A stretch of 64,000 nt of DNA, taken from Melitaea cinxia (lineage: Eukaryota; Arthropoda; Insecta; Lepidoptera; Nymphalidae). The notes beneath the pieces were generated by a model. The model did no database searches and was not told the DNA's origin. It was given only the letters and a program-made list of their open reading frames with translations. How positions within the stretch are numbered: the stretch's first letter is position 1; every line of letters begins with the position of its first letter. Positions 11,745 through 23,900 of this stretch are shown here, one piece after another. The translations under genes and the position numbers were made by a program. The stretch lies in assembly GCF_905220565.1 (NCBI RefSeq), contig NC_059406.1, positions 15,076,001 through 15,140,000 on the forward strand, in the 5' to 3' direction.

Positions 11745-11902
11745 TTGCGACAAAGCCCTGCGGTCACCAACCCGCCTGTCCAGCGTGGTGACTATGTGCA
11801 AAACACATGAGTTCACGTTATTTTTGGCGTAAACTTGTGGAGGCCTATGTCCAGCAGTGGACTGTATAGGCTGTAATGATGATGATGATGATGATAATGA
11901 TG
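11745..11902 (+). mobile_element. LINE-type retroposon tail (family B) with 12-bp target duplication
   Basis: Flanked by AATAATATATAG at 11733-11744 and 11903-11914. It ends in GTCCAGCAGTGGACTG and a (GAT)n run, so it is a 5'-truncated LINE-mobilised copy. Confidence 0.8.
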
Positions 11903-12603
11903 AATAATATATAGATTACGAGTAAAATCAAAATCACGTTTCATACTTATATTTTAAACTAACTGAAGCAACGAACTTTATACCAAAACAAGAAAATATT
12001 ATAAAAAAAAATACTACGATTATGTCGTTTTTTTTTTTTAATTTTCTCACACAAATCTTCCCCTAACAATAATAAACACAAAACAAAATTTATCGTTCAA
12101 TTTGTTTCAGTCGTTCGAAAGTTATCCGCGTTCATACATTTTGGCGATCCATTTTTGTACACGCGTTTAATATTGTATATTTGTACTGTCTCTACGTAAA
12201 AGAGGGTCAAAGAGATAGTCATAAGATATAAGATAAGTCAAATAGATATATATTCCTTATCTATGATATTATTAAACATATTTCATGGTAATTTATTTAT
12301 ATAATATATTTAATAGGAAGGTAATAATGTCTACCTAGGACCTACACCCTACCTACATTAGGATTAAGTGTTCCTTAAACATTATGACTAGGTAAGTGTT
12401 GCTGTGTAACACTAGGTATATTATCATGTTAAGTAAGTTTGTAATGGACTGTTCAAATTTTGAAACTTTTTAATTGATTAATGTCAAATAAATATTTACA
12501 TTTAATTTTATTTTTTTAGAGAGAAGAAATAACAACTTTAATTAACACCAAAAAGTAATAAAACGAGAACATCGCATAATACGCATTAACTCAAACATTA
12601 CTC

Positions 12604-12627
12604 GTCAAATATCACTTAAACAAAAAA

Positions 12628-12691
<64 letters not shown>
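12604..12691. repeat. Poly-A followed by (TA)n
   Basis: About 24 A residues followed by about 22 TA dinucleotides. Simple repeat next to a family D SINE. Confidence 0.9.
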
Positions 12692-12692
<1 letters not shown>

Positions 12693-12719
12693 CTAAGGCT
12701 CAAGTATCTAATAAATAAA

Positions 12720-12968
12720 TAAATCAATATCTACAAAATACACACACGGTCGTCTGTTCCTAAAGTAAGCAACTGCTTGTGTTATAGGTAACAGCCGACT
12801 GGTATACCCACATATTTTTTTTTTTCGATAAACATACTTATAAATAATACATATACATATAAATATATAAATAAATATTTATATTACACCCAGACTCGGG
12901 GTGGGAATCGAATCCACAACCCTCGGAGCAGAAAGTAGGGTCACTACAAACTACGCCAACGGGCTAAA
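12720..12968 (-). mobile_element. tRNA-headed SINE (family D)
   Basis: Same layout as 5042-5280: head at 12890-12968 (GTTGGCGTAGTTTG, GGATTCGATTCCCA) and tail GTCGGCTGTTACCTATAAC. Confidence 0.75.
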
Positions 12969-13162
12969 AAATAAAAAAATTAATGATATGATTTTAAATG
13001 ATATGTAATCTAATGGTTTTTCCGTGAGGCGTGAGTACGCGGTAGTTATCTATTATTATATGTTTATAGCTGTAGATAAGAGTATTTTTTACTTTAATAT
13101 CAACCAACGATTACAATAATTGCAGCACAATAGCTGCGGTCATGTAGCGAGGTAGTCTAAGA

Positions 13163-13806
13163 TCCCAACCTAAGTCGATCTTCACCGAGCTGATAATACT
13201 TTATAGTAAATTTAGTATATTATATCTAATATACTACTAAAAATGGGTTGTCTAAAATAATCCTGGACTGACCATTTATAATTACTTAATTTTTTTTTGA
13301 ATTGAAAATTGCAACATCAAGATAAGATAATTTTAATCTGACTTGACAGTATGAAACGTATAAAATGTAGAAGATAATTAGCATGGACATACCTGTTTAT
13401 ACCTGGCAACCCAGTAGTTCGTCTAGGTAAATAATTAATACCATGGAGAATAGCTATGCTCCATGATTAATACAGTCCGGCCGCATGCGTTTCTGACAGA
13501 TCGTGAACTTTGAACTGGCGTACAACTTACGGCAAAATTTTAAATATCTTTTATTTACCTTATTAATGAGTGATAAAATTAAAAATCGAATAAGTATGCC
13601 AACTTACAGTAAATGTATTAATTTTGGGCTAAAATTATTACAATTCCTTGATTAACAAATATAAAAACAATCCCAGTCAAATGGCGCTGTTTCAAGGTTG
13701 TGGTTGTTTAGGTAACCCAACGACTGCACATTCTATACGTTTCATACTATAAAGTCGGATTAAATTTTTTTACTGTCTTGATGTTGCAATTTTCAATTAT
13801 ATAATT

Positions 13807-13841
<35 letters not shown>

Positions 13842-13980
13842 TATATATAATTAAAAATAGTCATTCCAGGATTTCTGTAGACAACCCATGTTTAATATAT
13901 TATCTAATATACTAAATTTATTATAAAGTATGTTTCATTTTATTATCAGCTCGGTGAAGGTCGACTTAGGTTTGGATCTT
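13163..13980. mobile_element. MITE with about 200-bp terminal inverted repeats
   Basis: Left arm 13163-13370 (AAGATCCCAACCTAAGTCGA, CACCGAGCTGATAAT, ATGGGTTGTCTA, TTGCAACATCAAGA, TATGAAACGTATA) is matched in inverse by 13730-13980. The internal 360 bp are noncoding. A 31-bp T run (13808-13838) interrupts the right arm. No clear target duplication. Confidence 0.75.
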
Positions 13981-13984
13981 CTAC

Positions 13985-14690
13985 TAAGGTTATTTCTACA
14001 TCAGCGCTGTGTGAATTTGTCTCACTATCTCGCGTCGGTGTGTTCCGATGTGTAGCGTACGTATCTGAACGAAAGATTATTCGTTTTTCGTCGTCGAATT
14101 TCGAACAACAGGCCAGTAAAAAAGAATTTACTATACGTTGACCAAAATAACGTCTATTTTTACTGGCCTACTAATAATTTAATTGTCGATTGGCAAATCA
14201 AACAACAAATAAATCGATTGGCGTATCTAATATATATTATACCTATGTAGTGCTGTGTTATCATTTGTATCATAGTGTTTGTGACGCACATGTTCTCGAG
14301 GACGTAGGTGTTTGTGCGTGGCGTGTGTATGGTGTCACTTAATGGTTTATTATTCCGAGTTACTTAATTTTATGTCCTTAACGAAAAATGTGCAAATAAA
14401 AAAAAGATAGTAAGAATATGCTGGGACATTAAATTATATTATTATTATTATTATATTATTAGATTGTATGATTCACTTTGTTTTGCCTTTTCGATGACCC
14501 TACTCTGTTTTGTTTTAAAATCTCCTCTACCCCAAGGTTGTCTGGAAGAAATCGCTTACCTAGCGATAAGACCGCCTTTGTGCATATTATTATTTTGTAA
14601 GTTTTTATTTCTTTAAGATACCTATGTACTTTAACTTTTATGCACACTAAAGTATATTTTTTCTTCTTCTTCTTCTTCTACATTCTTTAA
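13985..14690. other. Intergenic sequence, nothing recognised
   Basis: GC content rises slightly at 14000-14110. A 62-codon - strand frame at 14459-14647 has no recognisable motif. A TTC microsatellite lies at about 14660. Confidence 0.45.
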
Positions 14691-15138
14691 CCAAGTTACA
14701 AAAAAGGAGGAGGTTCTCAATTCGATTGTATTTTTTTTTGTATGTTATCTCAGAACTTTTGACTGGATGGACCGATTTGATGGTTTTTAGGGTTCCGTAC
14801 GTAAAAAGGAAAAAATGGAACCCTTATAGGATCATTTTGTTGTCTGTCTGTCTGTCAAGTGCCTTTTTCTCAGGAACGCGTGGAGGTATCAAGCTGAAAT
14901 TCATATCAAATACTCAGATCTACTTTCCTTTGGAACTGTGAAAAAATTAAACTTCTAAGCCAATGCAATCAAAAGATATAGCCGTTTATGCTGCAAATTT
15001 TCGACACTCGCAAGGGAATCAAAATCTACAGGTTACTTCCTGTGAACTCGAAATCTTGAAATTTGGTACGAAGCAACGTCTTATAGCACAGATAAAGGGA
15101 AAATTGCGAAAAGCATAAATTTTTAGTTACATCATATA

Positions 15139-16748
15139 ATAATAAAAATAGCTAAAAAAACTTTTTAAGTTAAACGGTTTTATGTTAAACATACATTGCA
15201 ATGTTTAAGATAAATGTACTAAAAACCAAAAAATAATAAAATAGATACAGTCGTGGGAATTATAAACATATGCATAGACTAGACTAAAATAAAACCGTGG
15301 GGCACGTCAATTGTCTACAATCGTTGATTAAAATGTTTGTTTTGTAATGTTACACTATAATTAGGCAGTTGTTCAACCGACAACGATGGACGTGTGATAA
15401 GTAGGGCTAGAATGTGGAAACAAGCTAGCAAGCTCGATTATAAGCGAGTTTTAGGGTTTCATAGTGGTGAGCGAGTAGTACTTTTATCATATGTTTTGTC
15501 GATAAAAGACAAACTACGAGCAGTGAAACGATTCCTCGCCAGCCAGCAGTGTGAATGTCCAACGATAAACTAGTTGAAACATCTCTTTTATTTACATGGA
15601 GTGTATAACTATTGGAATTTCCATGAGCAAGAAAATAGTAAGTAATTTCCTCACCGTCTGCGGGCCAACTGCCTATTTTAACGACGAATTAAACGATTCT
15701 TCTATCGCACATTAAGTCGATAATTTGTAGACAATTGACGTGCCCCACGGTTTTATTTTAGTCTAGTCTATGCATATGTTTATAATTCCCACGACTGTAT
15801 CTATTTTATTATTTTTTGGTTTTTAGTACATTTATCTTAAACATTGCAATGTATGTTTAACATAAAACCGTTTAACTTAAAAAGTTTTTTTTTCTATTTT
15901 TATTTTCTAGTTTTTAGTTTTTATTTCGCATTCTGTTTAATTCATTTAGTGCTTCATTATTGCAAGGCCCATCTTAAATATTGAGGTTGTATAGTGCACT
16001 GTATTCTTCTTGTCAAGCCCTTTTATTTGATACCCATATTGGTGGGATTGATAAAAAATTGTTATCAGACATTTGGTAGCGGCGGCCAGCTTAGATTTCA
16101 ATTTTGCATAGTAAATTGTATTCTACTTGTTGAGACCTTTCATTTGATACCCATGTTGATGGGATTGATAAAACCTAAGTTATCCGCCATTTTGTAGAGG
16201 TCGCCATCTTGGATTTTAATTTTATATAGTACATTGATTATACTGGTTGAGCACTTTCATTTGATACCCATATTGATGGGATCGATAAAACCTACGTTAT
16301 CCGCCATTTTGTAGCGGCCGCCATCTTGTATTTCAATTTTTTATAGTATATTGTATTCTGCTTGTTGAGCCCTTTCATTTGATACCCATATTGATGGGAT
16401 TGATTAAACCTACGTTATCCGCCATTTTGTAGCGGCCGCCATCTTGGATTTCAATTTTTTATAGTATATTGTATTCTGCTTGTTGAGCCCTTTCATTTGA
16501 TACCCATATTGATGGGATTAATAAAACATAAATTATCCGCCATTTTGTAGCGGCGGCCATCTTGAATTTATAATGATAATGAATAAACATAATTGTATTG
16601 TCACCAAAATCCAAAGTGTATACAAAATTTCAGATTAATCGGTTGACAGGAAGAGGGTGAAATTTGAATTACTACTAAATTTGACCCAAGAATAATAAAA
16701 AATGAAACAAACGGGGTGAGCTAAATAAAACCGTTTAAAAATATTTTT
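15139..16748 (+). mobile_element. 1.6-kb palindromic element with internal tandem array (copy 1)
   Basis: Inverted arms at 15139-15320 and 15725-15910 (AAGTTAAACGGTTTTAT, ACATTGCAATGTTTAAG, CATATGCATAGACTAGACTA, GGGGCACGTCAATTG) enclose 400 bp of unique sequence. About six degenerate units of 115 bp follow (15980-16560). The end is AAATAAAACCGTTTAAAAA. No protein is encoded; the 67-codon frame inside the array is incidental. Copy 2 at 24246-25857 is nearly identical. Confidence 0.8.
15980..16560 (+). repeat. Tandem array, about 115-bp units (copy 1)
   Basis: Units contain TTTGATACCCATATTGATGG, GATTGATAAAACCTACGTT, ATCCGCCATTTTGTAGCGG and CCGCCATCTTG. Each unit therefore has two GCCAT cores. 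The matching array in copy 2 is 25089-25668. Confidence 0.85.
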
Positions 16749-17139
16749 AATCATTTTGTTTGTACGGAACCCTCGGTGCGCGAGTCCGACTCGCACTTGG
16801 CCGGTTTTTTTAATCGAAAGGACAGGTAACAAGTACTTTTCTAGTTATATCTACCTATTACTATACCTATTTACTTGACAAAGTTTTGTCTACCTACAAC
16901 CGCAAAACTTACACTGGGTATACCTAATTTTTAATATAGCGCATCGAAAGCTGATGCTTGTCTTCTAGTCCTATTTGATAGCATCCAAAATCTAATTTGA
17001 TTGAGATTCGATAACTAGTTTTTGAATAATCTTTTAAAACGCATATTTACTTGACTATTCTTTCGTCTACTTACATTGTATTACTTGTCGATGTAATTAA
17101 AGTCGGTTTTTGTCGTTTGCGACCAAACACAATTATTGT

Positions 17140-17758
17140 TTAGTATAGTGTTGTGGATTGCTAGAAGCTTTACATTTATATGGTAAAATTATCATTAGTA
17201 AAAATTGAAAAAAATAACACCAATAAACTAATTTATAACGATTATGAATTTAGTTTTTATACGATCTTTCATAAGTTCTAGTTGTTAATTCCGGACTCTC
17301 TTAGTCGTAATAACGATTTTCAGATATTTTTATCGAAGTAAAAATTAATAATTGAGCGGAAACTTCTCACTAATAGTGGCTTAGGTCTTTTTAATAAGCC
17401 AAGATTTCATGTTTAATCCAACATATTGACCTATTATGAGATGATTTTCTTACAAAGAGTAACAATCGTCATCAGATACTTGTGGTTACAACCGGTGTCG
17501 ATGACTACGTGCTCTACGAAACACGGTGGACAAAAATATTTTGAAAAACTTTTGTAGAAATACAAATACGTGATTATAACATCGACTTATTTAATGGAGC
17601 CTTCATCAGATCCATTACTATAGGACAGTTGAGGACGATGTGATATTATAATCATTCAAATTGCTCACTCACAAAAAAATAATAGCATTTTTTGCATTTC
17701 AGATATTCTCTGAACGACATATTGATGTGATCCGTGTGTACGTGAAATAGAGCTCAAA
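17140..17758. other. Region upstream of the P450 start
   Basis: No TATA box or conserved element identified. A possible 5' UTR acceptor lies at about 17702. The promoter cannot be placed. Confidence 0.4.
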
Positions 17759-17906
17759 ATGCTGTGGCAGATAGCGTTAGCCATTTTAGTCTGCATGATA
17801 TTATGGAAATTATTTAACACAGAGCATAATGACCTAGACAGTGTTCCCGGTCCGGCAAAGTTTCCCATAATAGGAAGTGCTATTATATTTTTTGGTTTGC
17901 CTCCTA
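17759..17906 (+). CDS. CYP4: CYP4 exon 1 (membrane anchor and PGP hinge)
   Basis: The start ATG sits in context TCAAAATGC, followed by a hydrophobic anchor and the VPGPAKFPIIG hinge. The exon ends in phase 1 at donor gtaagt. A polypyrimidine tract and AG at about 17690-17702 could be the acceptor of a 5' UTR intron. No clear TATA box is visible. Confidence 0.9.
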
Positions 17907-20900
17907 GTAAGTACATGTCAATTATTATTTTATATCCTTCAAATTTTCATTTAAGGCGACTAAATTTCAGTTTTTAGTATATTTATGTCCCACTGCTGGG
18001 AAAACTGGGAAAAGGCCTTAAAGGAAAAAAGTTATCTGTACCATTTGTTATTTTCGTTAATTGTATACTTACGTACACCCGTAAATAAATTACTTAATTG
18101 TTAGTTCTAAGTTTTTTTAATGCATAAATAAATAAACGAAATTAATTGTTTTCTACCCAATTGTGATATGTTAATGCCAAAAATATTAAAATAAAATATT
18201 TATTTTTTCAAGATAAGGTGTTCGAGGAGCTTCTTAAATGGCCGAAGAAGTACGGAAAGCGGGTAGTAGTCACCGCTCTGTATCGTTACATTCTCCATGT
18301 TTACGATATTAGAGATATTGAGGTAATATAATATTTTTTTTAAAAAAAAAACGGGATATTTAGCATGTTATCATTACGGGTGCAGCGGCTGCGGTTACAG
18401 CGGAGTTTTTTTTATTCGACTATGTCGGCAAACAAATGTACAGTCCACCTAATGGTAAGAGGTACTGTTAGTCTATAGACGCCTGCACCACCAAAAGCTA
18501 CGCAAACGCGTTGCCTAACCCACCCCTGACCCCCCAGAGAAGCGCTGGCCTTTAAAGGAACACACACATTACTTGAAAGCAGTATTATTTGGCTGTGATA
18601 TTCTGTAAGGTTAGGGTACTTCCCAAGTCGGGTTGCTCCAGATTCTGACAACATTATATGCTGCTCTACCCTACCTCAAAAAACTTGCTATAGTGCCGCA
18701 AATCAATCATAGCGATAGCATCGATGAGAGTTTTATTTAAAAGTTATATTTTTATAAATATACAAAAAAAAAAATGTAAAAAAAATGATAGAAAAATATG
18801 GATTCCGATCCGATTTCACGTAGTTTGTCATAACCGATCTTATTGCTAATAAGATACGGAATATATATATGGAATAATAATAATATATACGGATATATAA
18901 TGAAAATCGTTTTCAAAAGTACTCTTATTTCCGAACCACTTTTTTTTTAAATATTTATTTTTCGTTTTTTTAATCCGCCAATTTTGTCCAATCCATATGA
19001 AGCCTTTTTTAATATTTTTGTTTTTTTTTTTTTTAATTGTAAAATTGGTCCAGTCTGTAATTCACTAAAGGAAAATATTTTATTTTGTATTTGTTTTGAC
19101 ATAATTCTAGAGATTACTCATTTCTTGCAGATTGTGCTGTCACACTCTCGAAACATAAAGAAGAGCAAGCCATACGTCTTCATTGAACCCTGGCTTGGAA
19201 CTGGCTTATTAGTTAGTACAGGTAATGAGCGCTAAATTTAACTTTCAATTAAGGAACCGCGATAGGAACCGGGGTTTAAATGTTATTGTGTTTGCACTCA
19301 AAGAAAAAACGATTTAGTTTTATTTCGTTTTTAAAAGAAATCCTCAATTGAATAAGCATTATTACAGATAGCTCAACCCGTACACGTTAGATCACGCTTT
19401 ATGAATAATTCAGCTTTTAAATAAAAAATAATAATCCGATCTGGTGTAGTGGTGTGTGTGACATGTCGGCGCCCACACACTGGTGGTTTGCGGTTTCTAT
19501 TCCCGCTCATGATGGATATTTATATTTTTAAAAACATTTCTTGAGTTATAGTAATATATGAACGTATGTAATTGATTATTGAAATCTTTAAAATGAAAAA
19601 ACAAAGCAAATTCAATTCGATATCTAATACCATTAAATGAGCAATTCTTGTATATATGTATATAATCTGAATCTAGAAAACGGCTCCAACGATTTTAAGA
19701 CTCATTTTTAGAAAATATCGATTTATCCCTGTTTTTAGGCAATGAAAAAATGGTTACAATATCATTATAATACGAAGGTAAATGTCTCTAAAGTTGTAAT
19801 GGTTAGGATGGAAAATCGGCAGACATCCTCATCAGCAGACTCTCTCAATTCAAATCCTCGTGTCTACAGATGGATTACTTTTTTCCCCTTTTTTCTAATT
19901 GCACTCGTGATTTTTTATTCAAATACCGAGATAATATTTTTATTATTATGTGATTATATTATGATCGAAAAATATTATTATGTATCAATACGTAATTTGA
20001 CGTGAATTGACGCCGCGTTGGCGCAACATTCACAGCCACGGATTGTACCTGTTGCGCTGGCGGTTGCGGGTTCGATCCCCGCACATGACAAACATTTGTA
20101 TTGGCCATACAGGTGTTTGCTGTGGCCTGGGTGTTTGTGCAGTCCTTGTGGGTCACCCCACCGTGCCTCGGAGAGCACGTTAAGCCATCGGTCCCGGTTG
20201 CGCAACAGGTACCTACAATCCATGGCCTACGCGGCGTCACATATCTTTAATATACTCACTCGATCGTCTGTTCCTAAGATAAGCAACTTAATGCTTGTGT
20301 TATGTATAAGAAACAGCCGACTGATATAGTTACATTTTTTTTTCGATAAATATACTTATATATAAACAATAAGTATATATTACACCCAGGGAATCGAACC
20401 CATAAGTCCGGAGTGGAAACCAGGGTCACCGCACTCTGTGCCAATAGGCTAGACGGTATTGACAAAAGTTTTCTACATTTTAGGATCAAAATGGCATAGA
20501 CGAAGAAAAATTCTGACCCCAACATTCCATTTTGATATTCTCAAGAATTTCATGAATGTTTTCGAGGAGAAGACTAAGAACCTCGTGGTGGATCTGAAGC
20601 AGAAGGTCAGCGAAGGTTCTGGTGTGATCGAAGTTATGCCCTTCATCAGTGACTTCACGCTTTATACCATTTGTGGTGAGTTCTTGTTACGGAAGTATAT
20701 TAATGAGGTCGCCTAACTCTTTGGAATCTTAATATGTAAAGTGATCGGTTAGAGTTCAATTGTTGCTTTAACTGTATTGCGTAAATTAACATATTCTCAT
20801 CATTTTAGTTTTTTATTTTCATATTTTTTAATTCGATATGGCATTAAATTTAAAAATTAAATTGTTTTGTTAATTAAATAGTAATATTACTGTAATAATT

Positions 20901-23900
20901 ATTTAATAATTTAAAGTTTTGATGTCAGATTGTTTTAAAGTTATGTGAAATGAAATCGAATTATTTTGTAAATATTTGTATACCGCAGTAGTACTAGGCT
21001 CCCATGGAATATCGGCGTAAGTACTGTGGATTACTAGATAGGCTATGTATGTTGAGAAATAAATCACCTACCTCTTCTATATCTTTAACCAGTAATGATT
21101 GTAGTTCCTCTGGTGCTGCCAGGTAGTTAGGACCAGAAAGTAAACGCAGTCCCTTAAGACCGAATAAAAATTCATCATATCAAAGATTTCCACTGAACGA
21201 CTAAATCGTTCCATAGCTTAATTGACGCTAAGAGTGCGGACACAGTGAGTCGAAGGTGCGGGTTCGATCCCCGCTGGAACAGTCGGTATTTTTGATATGA
21301 TATAAAAAATTATTTATAATTTCCTCGTGTGTGGGTACTACACAAAAAATAATACAAACAAACCAGAAGGTAAAAGTCAATAAAAAAATTACACAAGGAA
21401 AATAATCTAGGTCAATCGTTTTGAATGCATTTGAAAAGTCTAACAAAGCTATAACAACATGCTGACATTACAACTTATAATATTACTACGTTATATCCAT
21501 GAATATTTATAAAAACGAATTGTTTTAGTATGCGCATAAAATGTGGACAACTGTGCGATTTAGTTTCCTTTGAATAATGTTATTCACATACAGCTTAAAG
21601 TAACAGAAGTTATAAAAATAATCTTTATTTTAGAAACCGCAATGGGGATTCGCCTAGATTCAGACAAATCTGAAGCAAAATTGAAGTACAAGCAAGCGAT
21701 CATTGACATTGGCCCACTTGTTATGAAGCGGTTAACGACAATATGGCTTCACAACGACTTTATATTCAGTTTACATCCAATCGGAAAAAAGTTTGCCGAA
21801 TGTTTGGACAGTGTGCACTCCTTTGCAGACACTGTTATCATGGAAAGGAAGAAATCTTATGAAAATGACAAAAAGGAAGTTGCAAGCGGTGATAGGAAAC
21901 AGCGTTTGGCTCTCTTAGATTTGCTTCTAGAAGCTGAGAGTAAAGGGGAGATTGATTTAGAGGGTATAAGAGAAGAAGTAAATACCTTTATGTTTGAGGT
22001 AAGTACTAGCTCTAAAAAACAACAGAACATCATAGTAAAGCCAATAGTCTCCCCTTACCCTTCTTCTGTTACAGTTTTTGTCGTTACATAAGTTTTATTC
22101 ATAACTAGCGATCCGCCCCGGCTTCGCACGGTTGCAAAAACTATCAGTGTTCCTCTACTATATTATGCATGTATTATACATTCAAACCCCTGGAATCACT
22201 CTATTTACTAAAAAAAAAACCGCATCAAAATCCGTAATCCGTCCTAAATACTACATTTTAGACACACATAGGACAACATTTAGGTGCTCAGAGTTTTTTA
22301 TGAAGAAGTTGTCTTGATAATTTATTTCTTAAGTACGACACGCATTTTGCATAAGTCAAATTTCTCTCTACTCTCTTTGAGAAAAACAATATTAGTCCCC
22401 AAATCGTAAAGTTGTTCGTTCGTTTCTTATTATTAAACAGGTACTCAGGGATAATTTTCCATGTCAAATTCCTAAATAACAATTATAAAAAAAAAATCTT
22501 CCTCCTTCAAAAGTTTCATTTTCGCTATGTGTCGAAAATTATTCGAATCTTCTGATATACTCGTAGTTAGATTGTTGTTTCGGATAAGCGACAGTTTTGG
22601 TTATAGAGCATAATAGCCTCGTTTCTTTACTTAGTAAATTTTTACTTAAAACAAAGTATATTTTCTTGCAAAGTTCGATTTAGAGTTATTGTTTACTGTT
22701 TGGTTTAAAGTAACAAATATTTGTACAGACCGGATATTTCTTGGGTCTCTGTATTCGTATTAAGAATGTTCCACACAGGATATTTATTCTACAAGGAGAC
22801 GTTGACTTTGAAGCCTTTTTTATAAAAAAAAAATAAACGTAAAAAAAAACGAGTGTGCGTTCGACAAAACGATTGAAGAAAAACTTCTTTAGTTCCATCT
22901 AACTTGTGCCTCCCTCTCAACTTCCGTTCGCCTCGTCCGATTACACTTTTTGTAACGGTCTCGTCACGCATTCACCAGCTCACTCCCCAAGTCAAGCGTG
23001 CGAAAAGAAGTTTTACTTCAAAAATTAATTCACGTATTATTGCCACCACTGGTGACAAGAGGGCTGGTGCATTTGTTTGCCCAGAGAACGGCATAGCCCT
23101 TAAGCTGCCAGTATTCTTGACACCATTCCACGTGGACATGATTTATATCACAATTATTTATCTGTAAATAATTAATTTTTAAGTTTTACTTTTAATTTGT
23201 AAGTTAGCTTTTACCCGCGTTTTCACTCACATTGATATTTTTTTTAAATAAAAAGTATTTTATGTTACTTCTAATACCGCCAAGAATAATGTGTACAAAG
23301 TTTCATGATGATCGCTTGAGTAGTTTTCGCGGGAAAGCGTAACAAACAAACTTACATTTACATTTATAATATTAGTAGGGACTGTAGAATTTGGTAATAC
23401 ATTATTATTATTATTATTTACAATATTAATAATAATAAAGCTTTATTTAATATTGACAGGGTCATGACACAACTGCAACGGCATTAACATTTGGACTGAT
23501 GCTGTTAGCTGATCATGAGGATGTCCAGGTGAGAGAAATTATTTTATTCGCAGTTAAAAGTAAAAATTACACATCTATATTTTCAAATTATAAATAGTTT
23601 TTTTTATTTAGAAAACCAACAGCTTATACATACAATTTATCATATCGCTTCAGTCTGTAATATTCCACTGTTGGGTATAGGCCTCTTTCCCCATGTAGGA
23701 GAAGGATCAAAGCCTTATCCACAACGCTGCTCCAATGCAGGTTGGCGGATATATTCTTGCGGAGAATTTCATACAATTCTTGCGATTAAATTAGTTTAAT
23801 CACTACTTAAATTTTAATTTCTTTTCGTGCAACTCGGCGTATGAGTAACGATCGCTACTCGATACCGACTAGTGCGGGTACTACAAAATGTTTGTATTAA

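Larger units (their letters stand above)
14784..16810 (+). mobile_element. GGGTTCCGTAC...GTACGGAACCC element, carrying a nested palindromic element
   Basis: Begins TTAGGGTTCCGTAC and ends GTACGGAACCCTCGGTGCGC plus a GAGTCCGACTCGCACTTGGC hairpin. The internal blocks (TTGTTGTCTGTCTGTCTGTC, TCAAGCTGAAATTCATATC, AATCTTGAAATTTGGTAC) belong to a repeat I know as common across Lepidoptera. The palindromic element 15139-16748 sits inside it. Confidence 0.65.
14697..17135 (+). mobile_element. ACCGACTTC element (family F), split by nested elements
   Basis: The left part at 14697-14783 (GGAGGAGGTTCTCAATTC, ...GACCGATTTGATGG) resumes at about 16805 (TTTTTTTAATCGAAAGG) and runs to the AAAGTCGG / TTTGCGACCAAACAC end near 17135. 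The break falls in the T run of family F, where a second element inserted. Confidence 0.65.

Noticed and set aside
15994..16197. 67-codon frame, repeated at 25095-25298
   Set aside because: Both are the same stretch of the tandem array in the two palindromic elements. No start context or homology.
17665..17916. 83-codon - strand frame over P450 exon 1
   Set aside because: Antisense shadow of the true first exon.
21205..21300. A functional tRNA gene
   Set aside because: Acceptor, D and T arms can be drawn, but the anticodon stem does not pair properly, and the sequence continues into an AT-rich SINE-like body.
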